A stretch of DNA of 64,000 bases from positions 28,471 to 92,470 of the forward strand of contig NZ_JACIEU010000020.1 in the NCBI RefSeq assembly GCF_014197035.1, written 5' to 3'. The notes beneath the pieces were generated by a model. That model ran no database searches. It was not told the origin of the DNA and saw only the letters and a list, made by a program, of their open reading frames with translations. The stretch is from Sphingobium scionense (GTDB lineage: Bacteria; Pseudomonadota; Alphaproteobacteria; Sphingomonadales; Sphingomonadaceae). The translations under genes and the position numbers were made by a program. Positions 27,080 to 34,946 of the stretch are shown here, one piece after another (the first letter of the stretch is position 1; the number at the start of each line of letters is the position of its first letter).

Positions 27080-27385
27080 ATGAAGCAGCCGTGCGTCTAT
27101 ATTCTGGCGAGTCAGCCATACGGCACGCTCTACATCGGCGTGACATCCAACTTGCTGGGCCGGATGATACAGCATCGCGCAAGCAGGACGCCGGGCTTTA
27201 CCGCTCGATATGGCGTGCATCGGCTTGTCCGATACGAAGCCTGCGATACGATGGAACAGGCCATCCTTCGCGAAAAACAGCTGAAACGGTGGCATCGCCA
27301 ATGGAAAATCAATCTCATCGAAGCCGACAATCCACAATGGAGCGATCTGGCGATGGAATTGGGATTGCCCCCCTTAAGTCCGTGA
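27080..27385 (+). CDS. Small GIY-YIG nuclease-domain protein (UPF0213/URI type)
   Basis: A 101-residue stand-alone GIY-YIG domain. The first strand is CVYILASQPYGTLYIGVTSNL, giving the Y-I...YIG pair; the following RMIQHR supplies the catalytic Arg. The conserved Glu is in ILREKQLKRWHRQWK, and the terminal Asn in ADNPQWSDL is present. GGAGG lies 5 bases before the ATG. It splits ruvA from ruvB, which are adjacent in many relatives, and it is enclosed by the two inverted 27-base repeats. It may be a mobile or repeat-associated nuclease rather than part of junction processing; this is inference. Confidence 0.88.
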   Translation: MKQPCVYILASQPYGTLYIGVTSNLLGRMIQHRASRTPGFTARYGVHRLVRYEACDTMEQAILREKQLKRWHRQWKINLIEADNPQWSDLAMELGLPPLSP

Positions 27386-27396
27386 CGGGGGCAGGA

Positions 27397-27423
27397 TGGA
27401 TGCTGAAACAAGTTCAGCATGAC
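27397..27423. repeat. REP-like palindrome, right copy
   Basis: This is a perfect inverted copy of 27023-27049, so the pair forms 27-bp arms enclosing about 350 bases that contain the GIY-YIG gene. It ends 20 bases before the ruvB start. Confidence 0.8.
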
Positions 27424-27443
27424 GAAATGAGTGATATCCGCTG

Positions 27444-28466
27444 ATGAGCGAAGAGGATCGTCTGATCACCCCCGCCCGCCGGGCCGAGGATGTCGATGCG
27501 GCGCTGCGGCCCAAGTCGCTCGACGAATTTGTCGGGCAGCAGGCCGCGCGCGAGAATCTGCGTATCTTCATCCAGGCGGCGCGCACCCGTGGCGAGGCGC
27601 TGGACCATGTGCTGTTCTTTGGCCCGCCGGGCCTTGGCAAGACGACGCTGGCACAGATCGTCGCCAAGGAAATGGGCGTGGGTTTCCGCGCGACGTCCGG
27701 CCCGGTGATCGCCAAGTCGGGCGATCTGGCCGCCCTGCTCACCAATCTGGACGAGGGCGATGTCCTGTTCGTCGACGAGATTCACCGGCTCAATCCGGCG
27801 GTCGAGGAAGTGCTCTATCCCGCGATGGAGGACCGGGCGCTCGACCTGATGATCGGCGAGGGGCCGTCGGCCCGCTCGGTGCGCATCGACCTGCCGCGCT
27901 TCACCCTGGTCGGGGCGACCACGCGCCAGGGGCTACTGACGACGCCGCTGCGCGATCGGTTCGGCATTCCGGTAAGGCTGCAATTCTACACGGTGGACGA
28001 ACTGGAGTTAGTGGTGCGGCGCGCAGCGCGACTGCTGGACCTGCCCATCACGCCCGATGGCGCGATCGAGATTGCCCGACGGTCGCGCGGGACGCCGCGC
28101 ATCGCCGGGCGGCTGCTGCGTCGGGTGCGTGACTTTGCCAATGTCGCGGGCGCGCCGACCGTCGATGCCAAGGTGGCGGACGCGGCGCTGCAACGGCTGG
28201 AGGTCGATCATCTCGGCCTCGACCTGATGGACCGGCGCTATCTGCACATGATCGCCGATATCTATCGTGGCGGGCCGGTGGGGGTCGAGACGCTGGCGGC
28301 GGGTCTGTCCGAAGCGCGCGACACGATCGAGGAAGTGGTCGAGCCCTATCTGATCCAGTTGGGGCTGATCGCCCGCACCGCGCGGGGTCGCTGCCTCAAC
28401 GGGCCAGGCTGGAAACATCTGGGCCTCAATCCCCCGGCCGGGTCGCAGGACGGGCTGTTCGACTGA
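27444..28466 (+). CDS. ruvB: Holliday junction branch migration helicase RuvB
   Basis: RuvB is the hexameric AAA+ motor of branch migration. The 340-residue protein has Walker A GPPGLGKTT, Walker B VLFVDEIHRLN, sensor 1 LVGATTRQGLL, Arg finger DRFGIPVRLQFY, and the C-terminal winged helix (RTARGRCLNGPGWKHLG). All motifs are intact. The right-hand repeat of the GIY-YIG unit lies just upstream, so its transcription may depend on a message that crosses that structure or on a promoter inside it. Confidence 0.96.
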   Translation: MSEEDRLITPARRAEDVDAALRPKSLDEFVGQQAARENLRIFIQAARTRGEALDHVLFFGPPGLGKTTLAQIVAKEMGVGFRATSGPVIAKSGDLAALLTNLDEGDVLFVDEIHRLNPAVEEVLYPAMEDRALDLMIGEGPSARSVRIDLPRFTLVGATTRQGLLTTPLRDRFGIPVRLQFYTVDELELVVRRAARLLDLPITPDGAIEIARRSRGTPRIAGRLLRRVRDFANVAGAPTVDAKVADAALQRLEVDHLGLDLMDRRYLHMIADIYRGGPVGVETLAAGLSEARDTIEEVVEPYLIQLGLIARTARGRCLNGPGWKHLGLNPPAGSQDGLFD

Positions 28467-28643
28467 TCCCATTGGCGCTTGCGCCATGCGGCCAGCCTTT
28501 CTAGAGCGCGCGCTTTCCCGATTCGACGCAGCGATATGCGCCGAAACCGGTTATTGTGCATGGCCGTTACGGCAAGGCCGGGCTATAGCCAGCTGGCGCT
28601 GCAGGCGCGCGGCAGACGCGCCGATGTAAGAGGAGTTGAGCCT

Positions 28644-30422
28644 GTGAGGGCGATCGAACGTTTCCCCAATCTGGTCACCATGTTCTTTGCCCGCGCCAAG
28701 GAAAAGGGCGACGCGCCCTTCCTGTGGCGCAAGACGCAGGGAACATGGCAGTCGCTGAGCTGGACCGAGGTGACGCGCCAGGTGGCAGCGCTGGCGGCCG
28801 GGCTGAAGGCGGAAGGGCTGAAACCCGGCGACCCGGTGATGCTGGTCAGCGAAAATCGCCCGGAATTCTGCATCGCCGATCTGGCGATCATGGCGGCCGG
28901 CTGTATCACGGTGCCGACCTACACCACCAATACGACGCGCGACCATCAGCATATCCTGACCGACAGCGGCGCGCGCGCGGTGATCGTGTCGACCGCCAAG
29001 CTGGCGACGACGCTGATGCCGGCGGTGCTGCGATCGCAGGTCAGCCTGGTGATCCCGATGGAGCCGATCCGCGGTGCGCAGGGCAATTATACGTGCCGTC
29101 TGTGGTCCGACCTGATCGCCGCCCATCCGGCCGATGTCGATGCCTGTGCGCTGGCCCAGACCGCCGCGCGCAGCGACCAGGCGTGCATCATCTATACCAG
29201 CGGCACCGGCGGCGCGCCGCGCGGCGTGATGCAGCATCATGGCGCGATCCTGGCCAATGTCGAAGGCGCGGGCCAGGTGGTGCTGGAGGATTTCGGCTGG
29301 GGCGACGAGGTCTTCCTGTCCTTCCTGCCGCTGAGCCACGCCTATGAGCATAGCGGCGGCCAGTTCCTGCCGATGCTGCTGGCCGGGCAGATCTATTATG
29401 CCGAAGGGCTGGAGAAGCTGGCCAGCAATATCGAGGAAGCCCGGCCGACCATCATGGTCGTGGTGCCGCGCCTGTTCGAGGTGCTGCGCACGCGCATCAT
29501 CAAGTCGATCGAGAAGCAGGGCAAGTTCCCCACCTATCTGCTCAACCAGGCGCTGCGCATCGCCGCCAAGGAACAGCAGGGCAAGTCGTCGATCGTCGAT
29601 CTGCCGATGAAGGCGCTGCTGTCGCGCACCTTGATCCCCAAGATCCGGGCGCGGTTCGGTGGGCGGATGAAGGCGCTGGTGTCGGGCGGCGCGCCGCTGA
29701 ACCCGGATGTCGGTCTGTTCTTCGAGGCGATGGGGCTGATGCTGCTGCAGGGCTATGGCCAGACCGAGGCCGGCCCGGTGATCAGCTGCAACCGGCCCGC
29801 CGCCGGCATCGCGATGGATACGGTCGGCCCGCCGCTGGACGGGGTCGAGGTCAAGATCGCCGAGGATGGCGAGATATTGGTGCGCGGCGAGCTGGTGATG
29901 CACGGCTATTGGCGCAACCCGGCCGAGACCGAGAAGGTGTTGAAGAATGGCTGGCTGCATACCGGCGACATTGGCGAGATCGACGGTCGCGGCCGCATCC
30001 GCATCACCGACCGCAAGAAGGATCTGATCGTCAACGACAAGGGCGACAATGTGTCGCCGCAGAAGGTCGAAGGCATGCTGACGCTGCAGCCGGAGATCGG
30101 CCAGGCGATGGTCTATGGCGATCGTCGTCCGCATCTGGTCGGCCTGCTGGTGCCGGATTCGGAATGGACGATGGAATGGGCGGCCGCCAATAGCCGGCCG
30201 ATCAAGGGCATCACCGATGATCCGACCTATCTGGCGGCGCTGCGTGCGGCGGTCGACCGGGTCAATGACGATCTGTCGGTGATCGAGCGGGTGCGCCGCT
30301 TCATCCTGGCGGACGAACCCTTCGCGATCGAGAATGAGGAACTGACGCCGTCGATGAAGATCCGGCGCCATGTCATCCGCAAACGCTATCAGGACCGGCT
30401 GGACGCGCTCTACAAGGGGTAA
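28644..30422 (+). CDS. AMP-dependent acyl-CoA synthetase (long-chain type)
   Basis: A 592-residue adenylate-forming ligase. The P-loop is IIYTSGTGGAPRGVM, with GGA in place of the usual GxPK; LQGYGQTEAGPVIS is motif A5; YWRNPAETEKVLKNGWLHTGDIGEID is motif A7/A8; and the C-terminal domain has KIRRHVIRKRYQ. The arrangement matches FAA1/FadD15-type long-chain fatty acid-CoA ligases. GTG 28644 is chosen because AGAGGAG stands 8 bases upstream; longer frames to 28479 lack homologous sequence. The acyl substrate is not predictable. Confidence 0.86.
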   Translation: MRAIERFPNLVTMFFARAKEKGDAPFLWRKTQGTWQSLSWTEVTRQVAALAAGLKAEGLKPGDPVMLVSENRPEFCIADLAIMAAGCITVPTYTTNTTRDHQHILTDSGARAVIVSTAKLATTLMPAVLRSQVSLVIPMEPIRGAQGNYTCRLWSDLIAAHPADVDACALAQTAARSDQACIIYTSGTGGAPRGVMQHHGAILANVEGAGQVVLEDFGWGDEVFLSFLPLSHAYEHSGGQFLPMLLAGQIYYAEGLEKLASNIEEARPTIMVVVPRLFEVLRTRIIKSIEKQGKFPTYLLNQALRIAAKEQQGKSSIVDLPMKALLSRTLIPKIRARFGGRMKALVSGGAPLNPDVGLFFEAMGLMLLQGYGQTEAGPVISCNRPAAGIAMDTVGPPLDGVEVKIAEDGEILVRGELVMHGYWRNPAETEKVLKNGWLHTGDIGEIDGRGRIRITDRKKDLIVNDKGDNVSPQKVEGMLTLQPEIGQAMVYGDRRPHLVGLLVPDSEWTMEWAAANSRPIKGITDDPTYLAALRAAVDRVNDDLSVIERVRRFILADEPFAIENEELTPSMKIRRHVIRKRYQDRLDALYKG

Positions 30423-30436
30423 GCGCGTCCCCGGAC

Positions 30437-30838
30437 CTATTTTGCCGGTGCACGATAAGGGGTGAAATCCCCCAGCGCGCAGCTGCCGGTGGCGATGCCG
30501 CTGACCAGGTCGGCGCTGGTGGTGATGTCGCCCCGGCAATATTGCGAGCCGAAGGTACGCACGATCATCGTGTCGCCGCGCGCCAGGCCGTTGCAACTGC
30601 CGATCAGTTCATTCTTGTAGACCAGCTTCTTGCTGACCCGATAGAGCAGCGTATTGCCGCTGATGACGGTGAAATTGGTCTGCGGCTCGCGATTGACGCA
30701 GCTCGTCTTTTCGCCCGGTTCCAGCCCGGCCAGCGCCTTTTCGAGCTTGGCCGCCTGCTTCTCGGTCAAGGGCGCAGGTTCATAGCTGCCAGCGCAAGCG
30801 GCCAGCGCCAGCGGCGCGAGACATATCCATGCACGCAT
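30437..30838 (-). CDS. Small putative lipoprotein
   Basis: A 133-residue protein with a lipoprotein signal peptide: RAWICLAPLALAACAGS, lipobox LAAC. The mature part has four further Cys (in SCVNRE, GSCNGL, QYCRGD, GSCALG), which could form two disulfides. GGAGAG lies about 7 bases before the ATG at 30838. No known domain is recognised. It converges with the acyl-CoA synthetase gene. Confidence 0.75.
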   Translation of the reverse strand: MRAWICLAPLALAACAGSYEPAPLTEKQAAKLEKALAGLEPGEKTSCVNREPQTNFTVISGNTLLYRVSKKLVYKNELIGSCNGLARGDTMIVRTFGSQYCRGDITTSADLVSGIATGSCALGDFTPYRAPAK

Positions 30839-30906
30839 TGCGACTCTCCATCCATGTCCTTGCAAACAGGACGTTGTGATAGCGCAGAATCCGTCAGGGA
30901 CCGCGC

Positions 30907-31629
30907 CTAAAATGCGTCCTTGCCGGCCCGCCGATCCGCCAGTTGGGCCACGTCCTGCGCGCGCATGAAGATGTTGGTGTCGCGTTCCAGCGCGATCGTC
31001 GTGGGCACTGTCGGCTCGCCACGCGCACGGGCGGCAACGACATCCGCCATGCGCGCCTGGAGCGCGACATTGTCCGGCTCGACCGTCAGCGCGAATCGGC
31101 CATTGCTCTCCGTATATTCATGGGCGCAATAGACGATGGTGTCGCCGGGCAGCGCCTTGAACCGCTGCATATTGGCGAACATCTGGGCGGGCGTCCCTTC
31201 AAACAGGCGGCCGCAGCCCATGGCAAAGAGCGTGTCGCCAACGAAGAGGATCGCGTCATCGGCCAGATGATAGGCGATATGGCCGGCGGTATGGGCGGGC
31301 ACCGCCATCACCGTGGCGACATGATCGCCGATGCGGACGCTGTCCCCCTCCCCCGCCTGCCGATCGAGCGTATCGATCTTCGCCGCTTCGGCCGCCGGGC
31401 CGGTGATGATGCAGCCGGTCTCAGCCTTGATGCCGGCATTGCCGCCGACATGATCGGGGTGCCAATGGGTGTTCCAGATCTGGTCGATGGTCCAGCCGCG
31501 TTCCGCAGCCGCAGCCAGCACCGGATCGGCGACCGACGGGTCGACCGCGACCGTCTGGCCGCTGGCATCATCATGCAGCAGCCAGACATAATTGTCCGAG
31601 AGGACGGGGACGCGGACGACCTGCAGCAT
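30907..31629 (-). CDS. gloB: Hydroxyacylglutathione hydrolase (glyoxalase II)
   Basis: A 240-residue metallo-beta-lactamase-fold enzyme that hydrolyses S-lactoylglutathione to lactate and glutathione. The metal motif is NTHWHPDHVGG (HxHxDH), with later ligands in PAHTAGHI and FVGDTLFAMGCGR, and the C-terminal YCAHEYTESN of the glyoxalase II family. The start at 31629 follows gloA by 4 bases, so the two glyoxalase genes form an operon for methylglyoxal detoxification. It uses the glutathione whose first step gshA (22166) provides. Confidence 0.92.
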   Translation of the reverse strand: MLQVVRVPVLSDNYVWLLHDDASGQTVAVDPSVADPVLAAAAERGWTIDQIWNTHWHPDHVGGNAGIKAETGCIITGPAAEAAKIDTLDRQAGEGDSVRIGDHVATVMAVPAHTAGHIAYHLADDAILFVGDTLFAMGCGRLFEGTPAQMFANMQRFKALPGDTIVYCAHEYTESNGRFALTVEPDNVALQARMADVVAARARGEPTVPTTIALERDTNIFMRAQDVAQLADRRAGKDAF

Positions 31630-31633
31630 CGGC

Positions 31634-32068
31634 TTACCAGGCCCCGATATTGGGCATCGACACCCAGGGTTCGGCCGGGTCGAGCCGGCCGTCCTGCAGC
31701 AGTTCGACCGAGATATTGTCGGGGGTGCGGATGAAGGCCATGTGGCCATCGCGCGGCGGGCGGTTGATGGTGATGCCGGCGTCCATCAGCCGCTGACAGG
31801 TCTCGTAGATATTATCGACCTGATAGGCGAGGTGGCCGAAATTGCGGCCGCCATCATAGACTTCCGCCGGGCTGCCATCCTGCGGGGGCCAGTTGTAGGT
31901 GAGTTCCACCTGCGCGTCTTCGTCGCCCGGTGCGGCGAGATAGACGAGGGTGAATCGCCCCGCCTCGCTGTCGAACCGCTTGACCTCCCTGAGGCCGAGC
32001 AGCTCGAAAAAGGCGATGGTCTTGTCGAGATCCGTGACTCGGATCATCGTGTGCAGATATTTGAGCAA
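31634..32068 (-). CDS. gloA: Lactoylglutathione lyase (glyoxalase I)
   Basis: A 144-residue VOC-fold enzyme that converts the methylglyoxal-glutathione hemithioacetal to S-lactoylglutathione. The family blocks are YLHTMIRVTDLDKTIAFFE, the Glu ligand in VELTYNW, HLAYQVDNIYETC and IRTPDNISVELLQ. The start is TTG at 32068 with GGAG about 8 bases upstream. It is directly followed by gloB. Confidence 0.92.
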   Translation of the reverse strand: MLKYLHTMIRVTDLDKTIAFFELLGLREVKRFDSEAGRFTLVYLAAPGDEDAQVELTYNWPPQDGSPAEVYDGGRNFGHLAYQVDNIYETCQRLMDAGITINRPPRDGHMAFIRTPDNISVELLQDGRLDPAEPWVSMPNIGAW

Positions 32069-32170
32069 GGCTTTCTCCGTTCGTCGCCATAAAGCAACGG
32101 TTCATCGGCAGATTGGCAGATAGCTCCATAAATAGGGCCGGGACCTGCCCGGCGGAAGAGGAAAGCGATC

Positions 32171-32878
32171 ATGGCTCTGGAAATGCGGGACAAGGTGCTG
32201 CTCGGTTCGGCGGCGTTGCTGGCGGTCGGCGTGGTCGCGGGCGGCTATCTGTTGGGCGATGGCCTCAAGCGCGCCAGGGCGGCCGACCGGTCGGTCACGG
32301 TAAGAGGTCTCGCCGAAAAGGACGTGACCGCCGACCTTGCCACCTGGTCGATCAGCTATTCGGCGACCGGCACCGACCTGCCGACGGTGCGGGCGGAAAT
32401 CGATGCCAATACCGAGGAATTGAAGGCCTATTTCGCCAGCCTGGGGTTCAGGTCCGATGCGCTGACCCCGGTCGGCGCGGGCGTGAACCAATATCTCAAC
32501 AACGGCATCAACAATATCACCATCACCCAGCGGATGCTGCTGCGCACCACCGACATCGCCCGCGCCCAGCGCGCCGTCGCGCAGCAGTTCGACCTGGTCC
32601 GGCGCGGCGTGACGCTGCAGGAAGGATCGGGGATGCGCTACAGCTTTACCAAGCTGAATGACCTGAAACCGCCGATGGTGGCGGCGGCGACGCGGGATGC
32701 GCGCGCGGCGGCCGAGCAGTTCGCCAAGGATTCAGGGTCCGGCGTCGGCGGCATAAAGAGCGCGACCCAGGGCTATTTCTCGATCGACCCGCGCGACGGC
32801 GAGGGTGGCGACGGATCGAGCGACACGCCTTACAAGAAGGTGCGCGTCGTCACGACCGTCGATTTCTACCTGAAATAG
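32171..32878 (+). CDS. SIMPL domain-containing protein
   Basis: A 235-residue protein with one N-terminal membrane or signal segment (LLGSAALLAVGVVAGGYLLG) and a SIMPL (DUF541) domain: RSVTVRGLAEKDVTADLATWSISYS, then the GSGVGGIKSATQGYFSI segment. It is probably periplasmic and membrane-anchored. Members of this family are linked to oxidative or envelope stress, but the biochemical role is unknown. AGAGGAAAG precedes the ATG. Confidence 0.86.
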   Translation: MALEMRDKVLLGSAALLAVGVVAGGYLLGDGLKRARAADRSVTVRGLAEKDVTADLATWSISYSATGTDLPTVRAEIDANTEELKAYFASLGFRSDALTPVGAGVNQYLNNGINNITITQRMLLRTTDIARAQRAVAQQFDLVRRGVTLQEGSGMRYSFTKLNDLKPPMVAAATRDARAAAEQFAKDSGSGVGGIKSATQGYFSIDPRDGEGGDGSSDTPYKKVRVVTTVDFYLK

Positions 32879-32882
32879 CGGC

Positions 32883-33776
32883 TCAGTTCGCCGGGGGTGA
32901 CGCCGGCGCGGGCAGTCGGCCGAGATTGTCGGCCGCTGCCTTGCCGGCCGGTGCATCCGGCGCCAGTTTCACCGCCCGTTGCCAGGCGGAGCGGGCGATA
33001 TCCGTATGGTCGGTCAGGACGGCGATATTGCCCTCCTCCAGCGCAACCGAGGCATCGTCGGGCGACAATTGCACGGCGCGGGCAATATGCGCCTGGGCCA
33101 GTGCCAGTTCGCCGGTGCGACGCGCCAGCGTGGCCGACAGCAGCCAGGCAAGCGGATCCTTGGGCGCCTGAACCAGCGCGGTGTCGAGCGAGCCGCGGGC
33201 GCCATCGGCATCGCCCAGTGCCACCAGCGCGCGGGCGCGATCGAGATGCAGCTCGCCCTTTTCCATGCCGTCGGGCAGGCCACGGGCCAGCGCCGCGTCG
33301 AAATCCTCCCGCGCCTTCTTCGCGTCGCCGCTGGCAAGGGCGGCATTGCCGGCCTGGCCCCAGAGGCGCGCGCTCTGCACGATCTCACCGCCGCGCTCGG
33401 CTTCCTCCGCCGCCTGTTCGAAGGCGACGATCGCCGGCCCCCAGCGTTCGGCCCGCGACAAAGCAAAGCCCATGCAGTGGCGAGCGTAGAAGCTGCCCCC
33501 GTCGATCCGCCAATTCTGCGCGAAGGTGATCGCCTTGTCCGGCGATTCCAGCGCCTGGTCGAGACAGGCCTGGAACGGTCCGGCAAATTTCGCCGGGACC
33601 GGGATGCGCCCGTCGGCGTCCGGCGCCGAACGCGCGGCAGCGGCCTGTTGTACCGACGCTGCGGAGGCGGCCGCCGCTGCGGCATCCTCCTTCTTCTTGC
33701 GGCTGTTGCGCATCACCGCCTCGATCTCGGGATCATAGGCCTGCATGAACATCAGGAGGGGGAGGATGACGGGCAT
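32883..33776 (-). CDS. Tetratricopeptide-repeat protein
   Basis: A 297-residue protein. A short hydrophobic start (MPVILPLLMFMQA) may be a signal peptide, then an Ala/Lys-rich low-complexity stretch (about residues 25-50) precedes several helix-turn-helix TPR-like repeats. Visible repeats include WGPAIVAFEQAAEEAE, AGNAALASGDAKKAREDFDAAL and DPLAWLLSATLARRTGELALAQAHIARA. It probably acts as a protein-interaction scaffold. The ATG overlaps the stop of the upstream alpha/beta hydrolase gene by one base, suggesting coupling. Confidence 0.75.
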   Translation of the reverse strand: MPVILPLLMFMQAYDPEIEAVMRNSRKKKEDAAAAAASAASVQQAAAARSAPDADGRIPVPAKFAGPFQACLDQALESPDKAITFAQNWRIDGGSFYARHCMGFALSRAERWGPAIVAFEQAAEEAERGGEIVQSARLWGQAGNAALASGDAKKAREDFDAALARGLPDGMEKGELHLDRARALVALGDADGARGSLDTALVQAPKDPLAWLLSATLARRTGELALAQAHIARAVQLSPDDASVALEEGNIAVLTDHTDIARSAWQRAVKLAPDAPAGKAAADNLGRLPAPASPPAN

Positions 33777-34528
33777 CAGCGATTGTCCAGAAGAGCGGCG
33801 ACGGTGCGGATCAACAGGGCGATGTCGCCGTCGCGGGAAAGGCGATGGTCGCCATCCTTAATGAGCAGCGTCTGCACATCGGATGAACGCAGCCGATCGG
33901 CGGTGCGCAACGCGATCTCCCAGGGGACATCCCTATCGCACTGGCCCTGGAGCAGCCGGACCGGGCAGTCGATCGCGATTGCGTCTTCCAGCAGGCGATG
34001 CGCCTGACCGGACTGCCAGAAGCCCAGCGTCGTTACATAGGGCTGGTCACCATAGGGGGTAGGTTCCTCGATCCGCCCCTCGGTCGCCAGCAACACCTTG
34101 TCGGCATCGGTAAAGCCCCATTGGGTGAAGTCGGGCGCGGCGGCGATGCCGACCAGCCCCATGACACGATCCGGGCGGGCCAGCGTGACCAGCAGCGCCA
34201 GCCAGCCACCCATGGACGATCCGACCAGCAGCAGCGGCCCCTGTGTCAGTCCATCGATCAGCGCCAGCGCATCGTCACGCCAGCTGGCAAGCGTGCCATC
34301 CTCGAACCGGCCCTCGCTGGCGCCGCAACCGGCATAGTCGAGCCGCAGCATCGCCCTGCCCTGCTCGGCGGCCCAGGCGTCGAGCGCGATCGCCTTGCTC
34401 CCTTCCATGTCCGACATGTAGCCCGGCAGGAAGAGGATGGTCGGCCCCCGCCCCGGACGATGGCGATAGGCGAGGCGCAGCCCGTCGGCGCGCGCAAAAA
34501 AGTCGGGCAAAGATTCGGGCGCGTTCAA
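33776..34528 (-). CDS. Alpha/beta hydrolase
   Basis: A 250-residue alpha/beta hydrolase. The oxyanion loop is FLPGYMSDMEGSKA, the nucleophile elbow is GSSMGG (Ser at about 114), the acid lies in LLQGQCDRDVPW and the His in KDGDHRLSRDGD. The sequence most resembles the ABHD10-like thioesterase/carboxylesterase group; the substrate is unknown. The start is TTG at 34528 with GGAG about 10 bases upstream. This is the last core gene before the tRNA-Leu and the mobile element. Confidence 0.83.
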   Translation of the reverse strand: MNAPESLPDFFARADGLRLAYRHRPGRGPTILFLPGYMSDMEGSKAIALDAWAAEQGRAMLRLDYAGCGASEGRFEDGTLASWRDDALALIDGLTQGPLLLVGSSMGGWLALLVTLARPDRVMGLVGIAAAPDFTQWGFTDADKVLLATEGRIEEPTPYGDQPYVTTLGFWQSGQAHRLLEDAIAIDCPVRLLQGQCDRDVPWEIALRTADRLRSSDVQTLLIKDGDHRLSRDGDIALLIRTVAALLDNR

Positions 34529-34685
34529 GTTTCAAAGGCTCCATCGCTGCGGGCCGGGCACGGCATGATCCCGGATTGCCATGTTTTGACGGCGAAAATA
34601 GCCCTTTCCCGTGAAAGTTCAAAAAAAACGCATTGGCGCGTTGACAGCTTTGGAGGCCGCCGTTAGAGGCGCACTCCTACCCCGT

Positions 34686-34772
34686 GCCCAGATGGCGGAA
34701 TTGGTAGACGCACCAGCTTCAGGTGCTGGCGATCGCAAGGTCGTGGAGGTTCGAGTCCTCTTCTGGGCACCA
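34686..34772 (+). tRNA. tRNA-Leu (anticodon CAG)
   Basis: The 87-nt cloverleaf has acceptor arms GCCCAGA (34686-34692) and TCTGGGC (34762-34768), anticodon arm CCAGC-TTCAGGT-GCTGG giving CAG, a long variable arm (CGATCGCAAGGTCG) typical of class II tRNA, the GTTCGAGTC T-loop and an encoded CCA. It is the apparent integration site of the adjacent conjugative element: the integrase gene starts 175 bases past its 3' end and reads away from it. The tRNA remains intact, as expected if the element carries a copy of the 3' end. Confidence 0.96.
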
Positions 34773-34775
34773 GAG

Positions 34776-34801
34776 ACCTTTCCGGCGACGTCCGGGAAGG
34801 T
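34776..34801 (+). terminator. Hairpin just after tRNA-Leu
   Basis: ACCTTTCCGG (34776-34785) pairs with CCGGGAAGGT (34792-34801) with one wobble, six-base loop. It starts 3 bases after the CCA end. It may terminate tRNA transcription, although no U-run follows. It lies within the expected attL region. Confidence 0.4.
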
Positions 34802-34885
34802 CCAGCAAGCAGCTGGTTTTACAGCATTTTTTCAGTGAAAATCGCCAAATGAAATCCGGGCTCATCCACCCGAATCCATTGGCAG

Positions 34886-34909
34886 CACCATCAGAATGAT
34901 GGTGTTTTT
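34886..34909 (+). terminator. Intrinsic terminator ahead of the integrase gene
   Basis: CACCATCA-GAA-TGATGGTG forms a perfect 8-bp stem with a 3-base loop and is followed directly by TTTTT. This is the classic intrinsic terminator form. It would stop transcription entering the element from the tRNA side. Its stem also forms part of the CACCATC repeat array described separately. Confidence 0.72.
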
Positions 34910-34946
34910 GATGGTGCCGGCGAGCCCCTTTGGAGCTGGCACCATC
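34886..34946. promoter_or_regulatory. Four CACCATC motifs upstream of int
   Basis: The 7-mer CACCATC occurs at 34886 and 34940 on the + strand and as GATGGTG at 34898 and 34910. The last two copies form 9-bp arms GATGGTGCC (34910-34918) and GGCACCATC (34938-34946) ending immediately before the int ATG. Such spaced repeats near attL are the kind of site bound by integrase arm domains, an excisionase, or an AlpA-like regulator. The binding protein is inference. Confidence 0.5.

Noticed and set aside
28551..30596. Long minus-strand open frame over the acyl-CoA synthetase gene
   Set aside because: Composition is His/Arg/Gln-rich and unlike a protein; the + strand frame has complete adenylation motifs.
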